From Gracilimonas sp. (GTDB taxonomy: Bacteria > Bacteroidota > Rhodothermia > Balneolales > Balneolaceae): 64,000 bases of DNA. Below, one piece after another: positions 46,630-55,498 of the stretch. Location: contig NZ_JAEPPI010000001.1 in NCBI RefSeq assembly GCF_017641085.1, positions 1,302,001 through 1,366,000 on the forward strand. Direction: 5' to 3'. Both the position numbers and the translations under genes were made by a program. Positions within the stretch are counted from its first letter, which is position 1; the number at the start of each line of letters is the position of its first letter. The notes under the pieces are model-generated. The model was not told the origin of the DNA and did no database searches. It worked only from the letters and a program-made list of their open reading frames with translations.

Positions 46630-47687
46630 GAATTATATTCCCTTTTAACCTTGGGGTGAATAGTCGTGGTTATTTCATAGGGAATGGTGCCGGCAATACG
46701 TGCCCATTCTTTTGCAGAGAGCTTTCCGTTTCTTAGAATCACTACAGGCTCGCCCTGCTCAAAACGGTCTTTACCGAGGTACACAGTCATATAGTCCATA
46801 CTAATGGTACCCACCTGTTGATATAATTGACCGGCTATTTCCACGTGTATCTTCCCGCTCAATGTTCTGAACACCCCGTCAGCATATCCTACAGGAATGG
46901 TGCCCAGCCATCCTTCTTCCGGAGCTGTCCATCGGCTTCCATATCCAACAGCATCCCCTTTATTAAGTTTTTTTACCTGAACCAAATGCGAAACCCACTT
47001 CACAGCCGGTTTCAACTCTCTTATTTCCGTCTCACCGGGCGCATATCCAAATAGTGAAACCCCAAACCTGACGGCATCAAAGTATGTGCCTTCTTCACCG
47101 TAGAAGAACAGGCCTCCGCTGTTACAGGCGTGGGTCATTAAGTGATCGGGGAAAACCGGGCGTATAGATTTAAAGACTTCCAGCTGGCGAAGCACCCGTT
47201 CATGCCCCGGATCATCTGAGTTGGCAAAATGCGTGTAAATGCCGGTGTAGTTCAGTTTATCAAATTCTTTCATTTTCTCCCGGGCACTTTCAGCCTGTTC
47301 GGGCAACATCCCAAGCCGAAACATGCCGGTATCAAAATGAAGATGACATTGTGTTCCGTCTTCAAGCCGATCAAAAACCGACAGGTCTGAAATACTTGTC
47401 GTAATATCGTGCTCCTTATATAGATGTTCACTTCCTAAAGGAGGAATTTCGAAGACAAGTATGGGTTTCTTAATACCTGATTCTCTAAGCTCGATGGCTT
47501 CCGCCAGCTTTGCTACACAAAAATAATCGACGCTGCCTTCCAGGTGACGAGCTACCTGAACGGCTCCATGCCCATAGGCATCGTCTTTAACCACAGCCAT
47601 TTTTTTGATGTTTTTGCCTACCTGATCAGAAATCACACCTAAATTGTGAGCGATCCTTGAAAGATCTACGTACAGAGTTGATGACAA
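46626..47687 (-). CDS. alr: Alanine racemase
   Basis: A 353-residue PLP racemase. The PLP lysine is Lys34 in A-V-V-K-D-D-A-Y-G-H-G; the usual motif is V-V-K-A-N-A-Y-G-H-G, so the D-D is a variation. The second base is the Tyr of V-G-Y-G-S-R-W. It makes D-alanine for peptidoglycan. The start is TTG at 47687, preceded by G-A-G-G-T at about 8 bp; there is no ATG before it. It lies 13 bp after the phytoene-desaturase-like gene stop. Confidence 0.93.
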   Translation of the reverse strand: MSSTLYVDLSRIAHNLGVISDQVGKNIKKMAVVKDDAYGHGAVQVARHLEGSVDYFCVAKLAEAIELRESGIKKPILVFEIPPLGSEHLYKEHDITTSISDLSVFDRLEDGTQCHLHFDTGMFRLGMLPEQAESAREKMKEFDKLNYTGIYTHFANSDDPGHERVLRQLEVFKSIRPVFPDHLMTHACNSGGLFFYGEEGTYFDAVRFGVSLFGYAPGETEIRELKPAVKWVSHLVQVKKLNKGDAVGYGSRWTAPEEGWLGTIPVGYADGVFRTLSGKIHVEIAGQLYQQVGTISMDYMTVYLGKDRFEQGEPVVILRNGKLSAKEWARIAGTIPYEITTTIHPKVKREYNS

Positions 47688-47700
47688 TGAATTACCTCAG

Positions 47701-49305
47701 CTAACTAAATGAAAAGAATTTCTTCTTATTGTTTTTCAGGATTACCCGGGCTGCGTTATGACCTGCAGCCCCGAATACACCTCCTCCGGGATGGCAGGAA
47801 GCACTGGCCAAATATAAATTTTTGATGGGAGTTTCGTACTGACTCATTTCAGGAATCGGGCGAAACATAAACATCTGATCAAAACTCATCTCCACATGCA
47901 TCACATTTCCCCTCAGCAGCCCATGTTTGCGTTCAATATCCAGCGGAGACTGAATGTACCAATCAATCAGTTTGCCCTTCATATTCGGAGCGTAACCGGT
48001 AACAACATCATAAATTTTTTGAGCTTCCCGCTCTCGTATATCATCCCAATGCATTCCATTTGCCAGTTCATAAGGATGCCATTGCGCCCAGGCAAACAGG
48101 GTGTGCTTTCCGTCCCTGGCTACATCCGGATCAATTTTGGAGAAGGTCATACATAACACCGCGGGCTTCTCAGGTGGCAGTTTCTTGGTATAGTCGCCGA
48201 TGGCGTTATTCATGTATTGAACGGAAGGCGCCAACAGCTGAATCCCATTGTGGATATGAGGATCGCCGGGAGCAGCAGTATATTCCGGCAGCTCTTCCAC
48301 CGCACATCGTATTACCATCCCGAATCCATTTCCAACATTAATATCTTCCACTTTTTTGAACATGGAATCATCTAAATGATCGCGCCCTACCATTTTCATC
48401 ATGGTGGTTTGAACATGGGCATTGGAAACAATGGTATCAGCTTTGAATTCTTCCCCATTTTCGGTTCTGACTCCAATCGCTTTACCGTTTTCAATCAGAA
48501 TTTTTTGGATGGGATGATCGGCCTTAACCTCACCGCAGTGGGCTTCAATCATGTTCTTCATAGCCTGTGTAAGCATGCCGCTTCCTCCCCTTGGATGCTT
48601 AGCACCACTCTCGTGCAGCATCGACTGCCAGCCAGCAAAATCGCCGGTCGCAGAATGATCGGGCAACGGCCCGGATTGAGCGGCAAACCAAAGGATAGCC
48701 GCCTTCATGTAAGGACTTTCAAACGCATCATTCACCACTTTTCCATAGCTGGACAGAATTTTTTGGAGTCCGGCAGCCTGTTCGCCTTTCCTGAACATAG
48801 CCCCGTCTTTAATCTGGGCTTTTGCCATGGTTCCGATGATGTCTCCTGCAGAGGGTTTGGTCATAAAAGCTTTCAGCACCCCTTTGTTTATCTTCCCCCA
48901 GAATTTGATGAACTCTTTATAATTCTCAACATCTCCAGGTGCCACTTTTGAAATAGACTCAAGAGTACGATCCACATCTTTCCAAAAATGAATCACACCT
49001 TTACCGGTTGGAACGGGATACGACATGATCGGATCCATATCGATGTATTCCAGCCCATATTTGGTGAGTTCTAAGTCTTCCAGGATTCCCGTCTGGTGAA
49101 TCATAATATGCACGGAAGAACCCACATCCATTCTAAACCCATTCGGGTTTTCCGGAGATTGAAACATGGTCTCGGTTCTCACCGCTCCCCCTATTGTTGA
49201 GTCGCGCTCAAGAACTAAAACTTCGTATCCGTTTTTTGCAAGATAACAAGCCGTGACAAGGCCATTATGCCCCGATCCAATGATGATAGCGTCATATTTT
49301 TTCAT
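47701..49305 (-). CDS. Phytoene-desaturase-like NAD(P)/FAD-dependent oxidoreductase
   Basis: Read from the ATG at 49305 (a TTG 9 bp upstream also fits), 534 residues. It opens with A-I-I-I-G-S-G-H-N-G-L-V-T-A, the dinucleotide-binding motif of the CrtI/carotenoid isomerase (CrtISO) and PDS family. The C-terminus has H-P-G-G-G-V-F-G-A-A-G-H-N-A-A, the second conserved block. It may act on a carotenoid or other isoprenoid; no other carotenoid gene is nearby, so the substrate is open. It is 13 bp before alr in the same direction and divergent from the MBL-fold gene. Confidence 0.82.
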   Translation of the reverse strand: MKKYDAIIIGSGHNGLVTACYLAKNGYEVLVLERDSTIGGAVRTETMFQSPENPNGFRMDVGSSVHIMIHQTGILEDLELTKYGLEYIDMDPIMSYPVPTGKGVIHFWKDVDRTLESISKVAPGDVENYKEFIKFWGKINKGVLKAFMTKPSAGDIIGTMAKAQIKDGAMFRKGEQAAGLQKILSSYGKVVNDAFESPYMKAAILWFAAQSGPLPDHSATGDFAGWQSMLHESGAKHPRGGSGMLTQAMKNMIEAHCGEVKADHPIQKILIENGKAIGVRTENGEEFKADTIVSNAHVQTTMMKMVGRDHLDDSMFKKVEDINVGNGFGMVIRCAVEELPEYTAAPGDPHIHNGIQLLAPSVQYMNNAIGDYTKKLPPEKPAVLCMTFSKIDPDVARDGKHTLFAWAQWHPYELANGMHWDDIREREAQKIYDVVTGYAPNMKGKLIDWYIQSPLDIERKHGLLRGNVMHVEMSFDQMFMFRPIPEMSQYETPIKNLYLASASCHPGGGVFGAAGHNAARVILKNNKKKFFSFS

Positions 49306-49391
49306 AGAAGACAAAGATAAAATGAATTGCTTGAAAGCAAAGAATTTTTAAGTTACACAAACTGATTAATCATTCTATTAATTCACTGTTT

Positions 49392-50243
49392 ATGAAAGTA
49401 GGCCGGTTTGAAATTGAACAGCTCAGCGAAGGAATTTTTGAGGTTTTCGATGATGGTATTTTCCAGAAAATAGACTCAGCTGATATCACAGCCCGCCAGA
49501 AAAAACCGGGTATTAAAAAGCAATCATCGGCAATTGGCATAAACCCCATTCTTATCCGGGATGGCAAACACAATGTGTTATTAGACACAGGCCTGGGTTG
49601 GGGACTGGATCACAAAAGTTCATACACCGACACCTCCAACCTGTTAACCAATTTGGATATATTTGGGCTTGCTCCTTCCGATATCACCCATGTAGTGCTC
49701 AGTCACCTGCACTTCGATCATGCGGCTGGTTCAACCTATGTGGACAGCAACACCTCCACCCAGCCAACCATGAGCTATGCCAATTATTTCATCCAAAAGA
49801 AAGAATGGTACTATGCGCTGGAACAAGTTGGAAAAAAGAAGCAGATTTCAGGAGCCGGTTATGAGCTGGATGAGTTTTATAAGCTTGCCGCTGAAGATAA
49901 ACTGGTGATGATCACCGACACCTATTTTGAATTGCTTCCCGGAATTGAACTCATCAGAACCGGCGGACATACTCCCGGTCACCAAATTGTAAAAATCCAG
50001 GATTCAGGAGAAACAGCTTATTTTTTGGGTGATTTAGTTCCCTCCGAACATCACCTGAATCACTATGCCATGCGTCAGATGGATGTTGACCCCATTCAAT
50101 CCAAAAAAGCGAAAACCTTGATTTTGCGACAAGCGGTAAAGGAGAAATCACTGATGCTGTTTTATCACTCGGTTCACGCCAAAGCCGGCATGCTGGAGCA
50201 GGATAAGGACAAGAAGTTTATACTTAGAGTGATAAATGGGTAA
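49392..50243 (+). CDS. MBL-fold metallo-hydrolase
   Basis: A 283-residue metallo-beta-lactamase fold enzyme. The metal motif H105-L-H107-F-D109-H110 is complete, with a later H in T-G-G-H-T-P-G-H and G-D-L-V-P-S-E-H-H-L. It probably hydrolyses a small ester or thioester, or a glyoxalase-type substrate; the substrate is unknown. It is a single gene, divergent from the phytoene-desaturase-like gene and convergent with rho 52 bp away. Confidence 0.85.
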   Translation: MKVGRFEIEQLSEGIFEVFDDGIFQKIDSADITARQKKPGIKKQSSAIGINPILIRDGKHNVLLDTGLGWGLDHKSSYTDTSNLLTNLDIFGLAPSDITHVVLSHLHFDHAAGSTYVDSNTSTQPTMSYANYFIQKKEWYYALEQVGKKKQISGAGYELDEFYKLAAEDKLVMITDTYFELLPGIELIRTGGHTPGHQIVKIQDSGETAYFLGDLVPSEHHLNHYAMRQMDVDPIQSKKAKTLILRQAVKEKSLMLFYHSVHAKAGMLEQDKDKKFILRVING

Positions 50244-50294
50244 ATCTTATCTCAAGGTCTGAGGAAGTATCTGAATCAGGTTCCAAACACCGCT

Positions 50295-51842
50295 CTACTT
50301 ATTCATCGAAATCAGAAACTCTTCGTTGTTCTTCGTGCCTTTAATTTTCTCGAGCAGGAAGTCCATCGCCTCAAACGGACTCATGTTGGTCAGGTAGCGG
50401 CGTAAAAGCACTACTTTTTCACGTTCTGCATCTGAAACCAACAGTTCTTCGCGGCGGGTTCCACTTCGGAAGATATCAATGGCCGGATACAGACGTCGAT
50501 CTGAGATTCGGCGATCCAGGTAAATTTCCATGTTACCTGTTCCCTTAAATTCTTCGAAGATCACATCATCCATGCGAGAGCCGGTATCAATCAAAGCAGT
50601 GGCAAGAATGGTAAGCGAGCCGCCGTTTTCAATGTTCCGTGCAGAACTAAACAACTGACGGGGTGCTTTGAGAGCTTCGGAATCCACACCACCGGTCATG
50701 GTTCGGCCTTTGCTGGAAGCGGTGATATTATAAGCTCGTGCAAGCCGGGTGATGGAGTCCATCAATAACAGTACATCATGTCCGCTTTCAACCAATCTCT
50801 TGGCTTTCTCAAACACAATCTCGGCCAATCCAACATGATTTTCGGGCCGCTCATCAAAGGTAGAAGCCACAACTTCAGCCCCTTTCACGTTTCGCTCCAT
50901 TTCCGTCACTTCTTCCGGGCGTTCATCAATCAACACAATCAAAATTTTGGTGTCGGGATGATTGGCTGAAACGGCATTCGCGATATTTCGGAGAATAGTC
51001 GTCTTACCGGTTTTAGGCTGGGCAACGATTAATCCACGCTGACCTTTACCTACCGGTGCAAATAAATCAATAAGTCGGGTTGAATGATTTTGCGGATCAA
51101 ACTCCAGACGATAACGTTGGTCGGGATGAACCGGAAGCAATTCTTCAAAATCCTGACGGTTGTCCATGTCATGAGGAATACGGCCATTCACTCCTTCAAT
51201 GCGGAGCAGTGCAAAATACCGCTCTCCCACTTTGGGCGGACGAATGACCCCAATCACCACGTCTCCCTGCTTCAGTCTGAATCTCTTAATTTGTGAAGGC
51301 GAAACGTAAATATCGTCCGGACTGGCTTTGTAATTATAGTTTACCGAGCGCAGAAACCCGTAGCCATCAGGTAGAATTTCAAGTGTTCCTTCATTGAACA
51401 GGTAAGGGCCTAAATCCGGCTCCAATTCCTTAATGCGTTTTTCCAGGGAGGTTGCGTCCGACTCAGGCAACTTATTGTGCTCGTGCCCTTTTCGGCGCTT
51501 CTTATTTTTATGCTGATGCTTTTTCTTAGAGGAATTATCGTCTTTCTTTTCCTCTTTTTTATATGAAACGATATGAGACTGAACACCATAACTCTTCATT
51601 TCCGATTCTTTTTCGGCAGAATCGTTCTTTTGGCGATCATCTTTTTGATCGGAAGCCTTGTTATCAGATGAATTTTGATCCTGGGCTTCTTCTCGTATTC
51701 GTTCAATAAGCTGAACTTTACGAATTCCGGTTACCCGTTTAATTCCAATTGACTTGGCTAATGTTTGTAATTCGTGAAGCTTTTTCCCCTCTAAGGATTC
51801 CAACTCCCCGGCCGAGATTCCGGCGGTTTCATTATCTGACAT
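50295..51842 (-). CDS. rho: Transcription termination factor Rho
   Basis: A 515-residue hexameric RNA helicase. The N-terminal SAP-like Rho_N region is at about 10-50, then a long hydrophilic insertion (about 50-125) rich in K, D, S, E and N, then the RNA-binding cold-shock domain with D-G-Y-G-F-L-R, and the ATPase with P-K-T-G-K-T (Walker A) and D-E-R-P-E-E-V. It ends transcription at Rho-dependent sites. The extra segment is similar to those reported in other Bacteroidetes Rho proteins. The 119-bp gap after folC holds a GCTGCC/GGCAGC hairpin (51898-51916) and may carry rho's own promoter. Confidence 0.97.
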   Translation of the reverse strand: MSDNETAGISAGELESLEGKKLHELQTLAKSIGIKRVTGIRKVQLIERIREEAQDQNSSDNKASDQKDDRQKNDSAEKESEMKSYGVQSHIVSYKKEEKKDDNSSKKKHQHKNKKRRKGHEHNKLPESDATSLEKRIKELEPDLGPYLFNEGTLEILPDGYGFLRSVNYNYKASPDDIYVSPSQIKRFRLKQGDVVIGVIRPPKVGERYFALLRIEGVNGRIPHDMDNRQDFEELLPVHPDQRYRLEFDPQNHSTRLIDLFAPVGKGQRGLIVAQPKTGKTTILRNIANAVSANHPDTKILIVLIDERPEEVTEMERNVKGAEVVASTFDERPENHVGLAEIVFEKAKRLVESGHDVLLLMDSITRLARAYNITASSKGRTMTGGVDSEALKAPRQLFSSARNIENGGSLTILATALIDTGSRMDDVIFEEFKGTGNMEIYLDRRISDRRLYPAIDIFRSGTRREELLVSDAEREKVVLLRRYLTNMSPFEAMDFLLEKIKGTKNNEEFLISMNK

Positions 51843-51961
51843 AAAATGTGGCTGTTATAAATATATGATTCTTACTGAATTTTGGGGTGAACATCGGGCT
51901 GCCCTATTCCGGCAGCAGCATTGGACATTCAATCAGGTAAGGATAAATAGGCGGTGAGAAT

Positions 51962-53215
51962 TTATGATACGTTTGTTGTCCACCGCTTAACGATGGGATA
52001 AAAGTAAAAACTTCCCATAAAAATTACTAACTCAGTCTTTAATTCATTTAAAATAATTTCTTTATCGTTTTCCGTGATTAATTCTGCTTCTATAAATTCA
52101 CGAATATCCCCAAATTTTGCTGCTCTTTCCCCTTCCTGCTCCACAAAGTACGCTTTTTTAAATCCCTGCAATTGTTCCATGAACTCCGGGGTAATCTTGT
52201 CTTTCATGCCGGAAAAAACCAATACCACTTCCTGCTTGGGCTTCATTTCTTCCACTGCACTGAGAGACGATTCCAGTGCCTGTGCATTATGAGAACCGCT
52301 GAAATACCAATCAAACTCGGGGCTCAGCTTTTCAAAACGGCCGGGTGCCCCTGCAAATGATTCGATTGAATGTATAAGCTTTTCTTCCTTCACTTTGAAT
52401 TTAGTGTTCAGGATATCAACTACCTTCCAAACTATCGCTACGTTCCACTTATTCATGGACTCCTTGAATGTAGTCTTAAGCTGAACCGAAGCATCATTCA
52501 GTGAAATAACGCCACACTTCCATTCGGGTTGCAACCTTTCAGCCTTATATACCTGCGCATTCTGTTTCAGGGCCACGTAAGAAATTTCGTTCAACGGGCT
52601 TCCTGAGATATTACCCAGCACCACCGGCTTGTTCTTTTTTATGATCCCGGCCTTTTCCCGTGCAATCTCCTCAACCGTATCCCCCAATACATTTTGATGG
52701 TCCAAACCAATGCTGGTAATAACTGATACTTCCGGGGCAATGATATTGGTGGAGTCCAGGCGCCCACCCAGTCCCGTTTCTATAATCGCCAAATCCACCT
52801 CCTGTTTTGCAAAGAACCAGAATGCCAGCGCAGTACTGATTTCAAAGTAGCTGAGTTGAATTTCCTGCAACAACTTCGCTGATTCCTGAAAGAATTCAAG
52901 CAGCTGAGCGTCTGTAATTTCTTCCCTATTCACTCGTACACGCTCGTTATAACGTAACAGATGAGGAGAGGTGAACAGCCCGGTTCTATAGCCCGCATCA
53001 GAATAAACTTTCTCAAGTAAATAGCAGGTGGTCCCCTTACCGTTAGTACCGGCTACATGAATGGATGGGTATTCATTTTGTGGATTTCCCATTTGCTCAC
53101 AAAATGCCCGTATGTTTTCGAGCGAGAAATTGGCGGCCGAAGTACCCGACTTTTGAAACATGGGAATGGAGTCAAGAAAACCCCAAACGTCATCGATCGT
53201 ACTGAACGGCTTCAT
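51962..53215 (-). CDS. folC: Bifunctional folylpolyglutamate synthase / dihydrofolate synthase
   Basis: A 417-residue Mur-ligase-type enzyme. The ATP loop is H-V-A-G-T-N-G-K-G-T-T (G-T-N-G-K-G-T at 56-62), followed by F-T-S-P-H-L-L-R-Y-N-E-R-V-R and the G-L-G-G-R-L-D-S-T-N motif. It adds glutamates to folates and in many bacteria also makes dihydrofolate from dihydropteroate. The start overlaps the stop of the pabC gene by 4 bp (ATGA), so translation is probably coupled. Confidence 0.94.
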   Translation of the reverse strand: MKPFSTIDDVWGFLDSIPMFQKSGTSAANFSLENIRAFCEQMGNPQNEYPSIHVAGTNGKGTTCYLLEKVYSDAGYRTGLFTSPHLLRYNERVRVNREEITDAQLLEFFQESAKLLQEIQLSYFEISTALAFWFFAKQEVDLAIIETGLGGRLDSTNIIAPEVSVITSIGLDHQNVLGDTVEEIAREKAGIIKKNKPVVLGNISGSPLNEISYVALKQNAQVYKAERLQPEWKCGVISLNDASVQLKTTFKESMNKWNVAIVWKVVDILNTKFKVKEEKLIHSIESFAGAPGRFEKLSPEFDWYFSGSHNAQALESSLSAVEEMKPKQEVVLVFSGMKDKITPEFMEQLQGFKKAYFVEQEGERAAKFGDIREFIEAELITENDKEIILNELKTELVIFMGSFYFYPIVKRWTTNVS

Positions 53216-54066
53216 TTCTGAAACTCCTTCACCTTCAGCTGTTCGAAGCCCACTTTAATCTTCATTACCAGCGGGTGGTTGACCTCAAACCGGGTTTTGT
53301 CCAAAGAAATTACTTCTGCTATTTCAAGCAGAGAATTCGTGCAGAAAACAGCCTCCGCTTGACGGATTTCTGAAAGAAGGTATTCTGATTCTTCGATCGG
53401 GAGCCCAAGAGAGAAAATGACATCGAGAACCAACGACCGGGTTACACCGGGGAGTAAATCACATGTCGTTGATGGTGTAAAAATCTTGCCTTCTTTTACC
53501 CAAAAAACGTTCGCAGAAGTAGTTTCACTGACTTTGTCACTGACAGTAAGCATCAACGCATCATCGCAGGAGTGCTTTACAGCCTCCTGAGCAGCCTTCA
53601 CATAGTTCAACCCGTTACTGAGCTTATATTTGCGTTCGAGGGCCTCAGAAGGAATACAGCGCGTTTCTGCCACCGACAGTTTTATCTCTTTCTCTTGTGG
53701 CAGAAACTCCGATGCCTGTATCATCCACTGAGCATCTTTTGTTTTCGGAGCATACCCTCTCTCTCCACCTCTCCAGCATTGAATGCGAATCATAGCTTCT
53801 GTGTGCTCAAGCTGATTCTGTTTCAATAACTTGTGGACCTGATCCCATAAATCTGGGGATGAAAACGGAGCATTTATATCAAGATAGTTGAGCCCTGATT
53901 CCAAACGCTCGATGTGATCTTCCCACCCTAAAAACTTTCCGGCGTAGCTTCTAAGTGTTTCAAAGCAACCATCGCCATACATCATACCCCGGTTTAATGG
54001 AGAAATAGCAGCAGCTGATTCTTGAATCAGTTCGCCATTCAACATCATGTACATCGATCTACTCAT
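53212..54066 (-). CDS. pabC: Class IV aminotransferase, probable aminodeoxychorismate lyase
   Basis: A 284-residue fold-type IV PLP enzyme. The PLP lysine is likely Lys148 in Y-K-L-S-N-G-L-N-Y; the family markers E-T-T-S-A-N-V-F-W and L-L-P-G-V-T-R-S are present. It could be a branched-chain aminotransferase or PabC. The 4-bp overlap with folC argues for p-aminobenzoate synthesis and PabC. It overlaps the cysteine-free thioredoxin-like gene by 8 bp, so the three genes form an operon. Confidence 0.78.
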   Translation of the reverse strand: MSRSMYMMLNGELIQESAAAISPLNRGMMYGDGCFETLRSYAGKFLGWEDHIERLESGLNYLDINAPFSSPDLWDQVHKLLKQNQLEHTEAMIRIQCWRGGERGYAPKTKDAQWMIQASEFLPQEKEIKLSVAETRCIPSEALERKYKLSNGLNYVKAAQEAVKHSCDDALMLTVSDKVSETTSANVFWVKEGKIFTPSTTCDLLPGVTRSLVLDVIFSLGLPIEESEYLLSEIRQAEAVFCTNSLLEIAEVISLDKTRFEVNHPLVMKIKVGFEQLKVKEFQK

Positions 54067-54586
54067 CCAAATGCACTTTTAGTGAATCGTATCCCACTCC
54101 TTTCTCATAACCGATTTGGGAAGTGATGACTCGGCCATCTTTATCAAATAGGATATAACTCGGAAAACCCGGAACCTTAAGGTGATTAAACAGGTGCGTA
54201 CCGTCCAGGTAGGTAAAACCGGGATATCCGGGGACTTCCGGGAGTGATTCTTCCGCATCCTTCACCAAACCGGCAAGCACAACCAGCGAATCATTTTCGA
54301 GGGTGTATTTCTGTATCTCGTCCAGCATGGATATGGACTTATCTGACCAGCTGGCCCAAAATATCAGCAAGGCTGTATTCCCTTTTTGATCTGCTACTGA
54401 AGTGGAATCGGCTGAACTCAGTACCCGAAGCGGCATGATTCGAAGCGAGTCGGAAGTGGCAATATTCTCGTTAAAACGTGTGCGTTGCTTTCGCTCGAAA
54501 TTAAAGGAAGAGAATACAATGACCAGCATGGTAATGACGGCCACTGCAACCATAAAAGGAACAAATTGTTTTTGTTCTAAGCGCAT
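54059..54586 (-). CDS. TlpA/ResA-like thioredoxin-fold protein lacking cysteines
   Basis: A 175-residue protein with an N-terminal membrane anchor (about 8-27) and a periplasmic thioredoxin fold. The position of the C-x-x-C site reads F-W-A-S-W-S-D-K-S, so both cysteines are replaced by Ser; no cysteine exists anywhere in the protein. V-P-G-F-P-S-Y-I-L-F-D-K-D-G-R-V is the standard cis-Pro loop, which secures the fold. It cannot be a thiol reductase; a structural or ligand-binding role is possible. It is the first gene of the pabC-folC operon. Confidence 0.78.
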   Translation of the reverse strand: MRLEQKQFVPFMVAVAVITMLVIVFSSFNFERKQRTRFNENIATSDSLRIMPLRVLSSADSTSVADQKGNTALLIFWASWSDKSISMLDEIQKYTLENDSLVVLAGLVKDAEESLPEVPGYPGFTYLDGTHLFNHLKVPGFPSYILFDKDGRVITSQIGYEKGVGYDSLKVHLDE

Positions 54587-54720
54587 CTTTTTTGAGGGAA
54601 GATAGAGAAGATTTAATTCAAAATGAGACCTGAAATAGTAGTAATGGTATAGCCCTGATACAAAGTACGTCTCAGTTTATCAGCACCGATATTTATATTA
54701 GCTATCGCTTACAAACAGAA

Positions 54721-55140
54721 TCAATTTTTGTACGGTGAAATTAGCTGAAGCGGGTTCCCTTTTTGGTCCCGGTATACCAGGAAATCGGAGTCTGTTGTAA
54801 ATACAGGTACACTTTTTTCGCTCTCATACAGTACTAAAAGGCAAACATCTGCAAGTGAAGTTTGCTGATCGGAATATTTTTCAAATAATTCAAACACTCT
54901 TTGTTTATTAGACCTCAAAGCAGACCTGACTTCTAATTGATCTTTATCTATCATGCTTGAAATGGCAGCCAGTGCATAAGAAGAGTTTCGGGTAATAAAA
55001 AGAGTTTCTGTCAGTACAGCCTCACAGGTAATAAACCTGAACCTTTCTTTACTGAGTTCAATCTTAACCCATTGATGAAATTGATCTCTTTCCCTGAGTA
55101 AAGCAACCAGTGGACCTGTATCAAGAAAGACTGTCTTCAC
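54721..55140 (-). CDS. PIN-domain toxin (type II toxin-antitoxin)
   Basis: Read from the GTG at 55140, 139 residues: the PIN fold begins V-K-T-V-F-L-D-T-G right there, and the 16 residues before it in the longer frame are not part of the fold. The acidic site is Asp in F-L-D-T-G, Glu in V-L-T-E-T, Asp in S-L-A-D-V and Asp in F-T-T-D-S-D-F. PIN toxins are endoribonucleases; the target is unknown. It overlaps the antitoxin gene by 20 bp, so the two are translationally coupled, as in classic modules. Confidence 0.85.
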   Translation of the reverse strand: MKTVFLDTGPLVALLRERDQFHQWVKIELSKERFRFITCEAVLTETLFITRNSSYALAAISSMIDKDQLEVRSALRSNKQRVFELFEKYSDQQTSLADVCLLVLYESEKSVPVFTTDSDFLVYRDQKGNPLQLISPYKN

Positions 55141-55402
55141 CAAGGCCTTCCAGGTATTTAGGATTTGTAGAAAGATCTTCGGGCCCACCTTTTATAACCC
55201 CAACAAAAGATTGTAGCTGTTCTAAGGAAGAGCCCGGTTTGGCTTCAATTTCATACTCCATGACTTCTTCATTCACCAAATTCATTACTACTTCTTTTTG
55301 GGATTGCCCCTTCCTTTCTGAAAGTAGTTTAATCTTGGCTTTCTCTTCAGGCGTTAACTTCATCCCAAACCAGACAATATCTTTTTTGTCTTTTGCACTC
55401 AT
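55121..55402 (-). CDS. Antitoxin partner of the PIN toxin, probable ribbon-helix-helix type
   Basis: A 93-residue protein. Residues about 10-50 (I-V-W-F-G-M-K-L-T-P-E-E-K-A-K-I-K-L-L-S) read as a strand plus two helices, like CopG/ribbon-helix-helix DNA-binding domains; the C-terminal half (P-G-S-S-L-E-Q-L-Q-S-F-V) is probably the toxin-neutralising part. It overlaps the toxin gene by 20 bp. Two identical palindromes lie 21-50 bp upstream of its start. The fold is inferred from pattern and context, not from a clear signature. Confidence 0.72.
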   Translation of the reverse strand: MSAKDKKDIVWFGMKLTPEEKAKIKLLSERKGQSQKEVVMNLVNEEVMEYEIEAKPGSSLEQLQSFVGVIKGGPEDLSTNPKYLEGLGEDSLS

Positions 55403-55422
55403 CTTTGACTTATTATTTTATT

Positions 55423-55430
55423 GTTGCAAC
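55423..55430. promoter_or_regulatory. Proximal operator half of the toxin-antitoxin promoter
   Basis: GTTGCAAC is a perfect 8-bp palindrome, extended to 12 bp as TTGTTGCAACAA (55421-55432). It lies about 21 bp upstream of the antitoxin start and touches the G of a consensus -7 element. Confidence 0.6.
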
Positions 55431-55437
55431 AAATTTA
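55430..55437 (-). promoter_or_regulatory. Consensus Bacteroidetes -7 box (TAnnTTTG) of the toxin-antitoxin operon
   Basis: On the minus strand TAAATTTG fits TAnnTTTG exactly, ending 28 bp before the antitoxin start codon. No good -33 TTTG is seen at the usual distance, so the promoter assignment is moderate. The box lies between the two operator palindromes. Confidence 0.55.
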
Positions 55438-55444
55438 TAGCAAA

Positions 55445-55452
55445 GTTGCAAC
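55445..55452. promoter_or_regulatory. Distal operator half of the toxin-antitoxin promoter
   Basis: A second exact GTTGCAAC palindrome, 22 bp centre to centre from the first, that is about two DNA turns, so two bound antitoxin dimers would lie on the same face of the helix. Confidence 0.6.
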
Positions 55453-55498
55453 AGAGTCCACTAAATTTTCAATATCGACTTATTGATATGTTAGTGAA

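Noticed and set aside
48376..48951. 191-codon plus-strand frame opposite the phytoene-desaturase-like gene
   Set aside because: Antisense to a full-length flavoprotein, no signal or motif.
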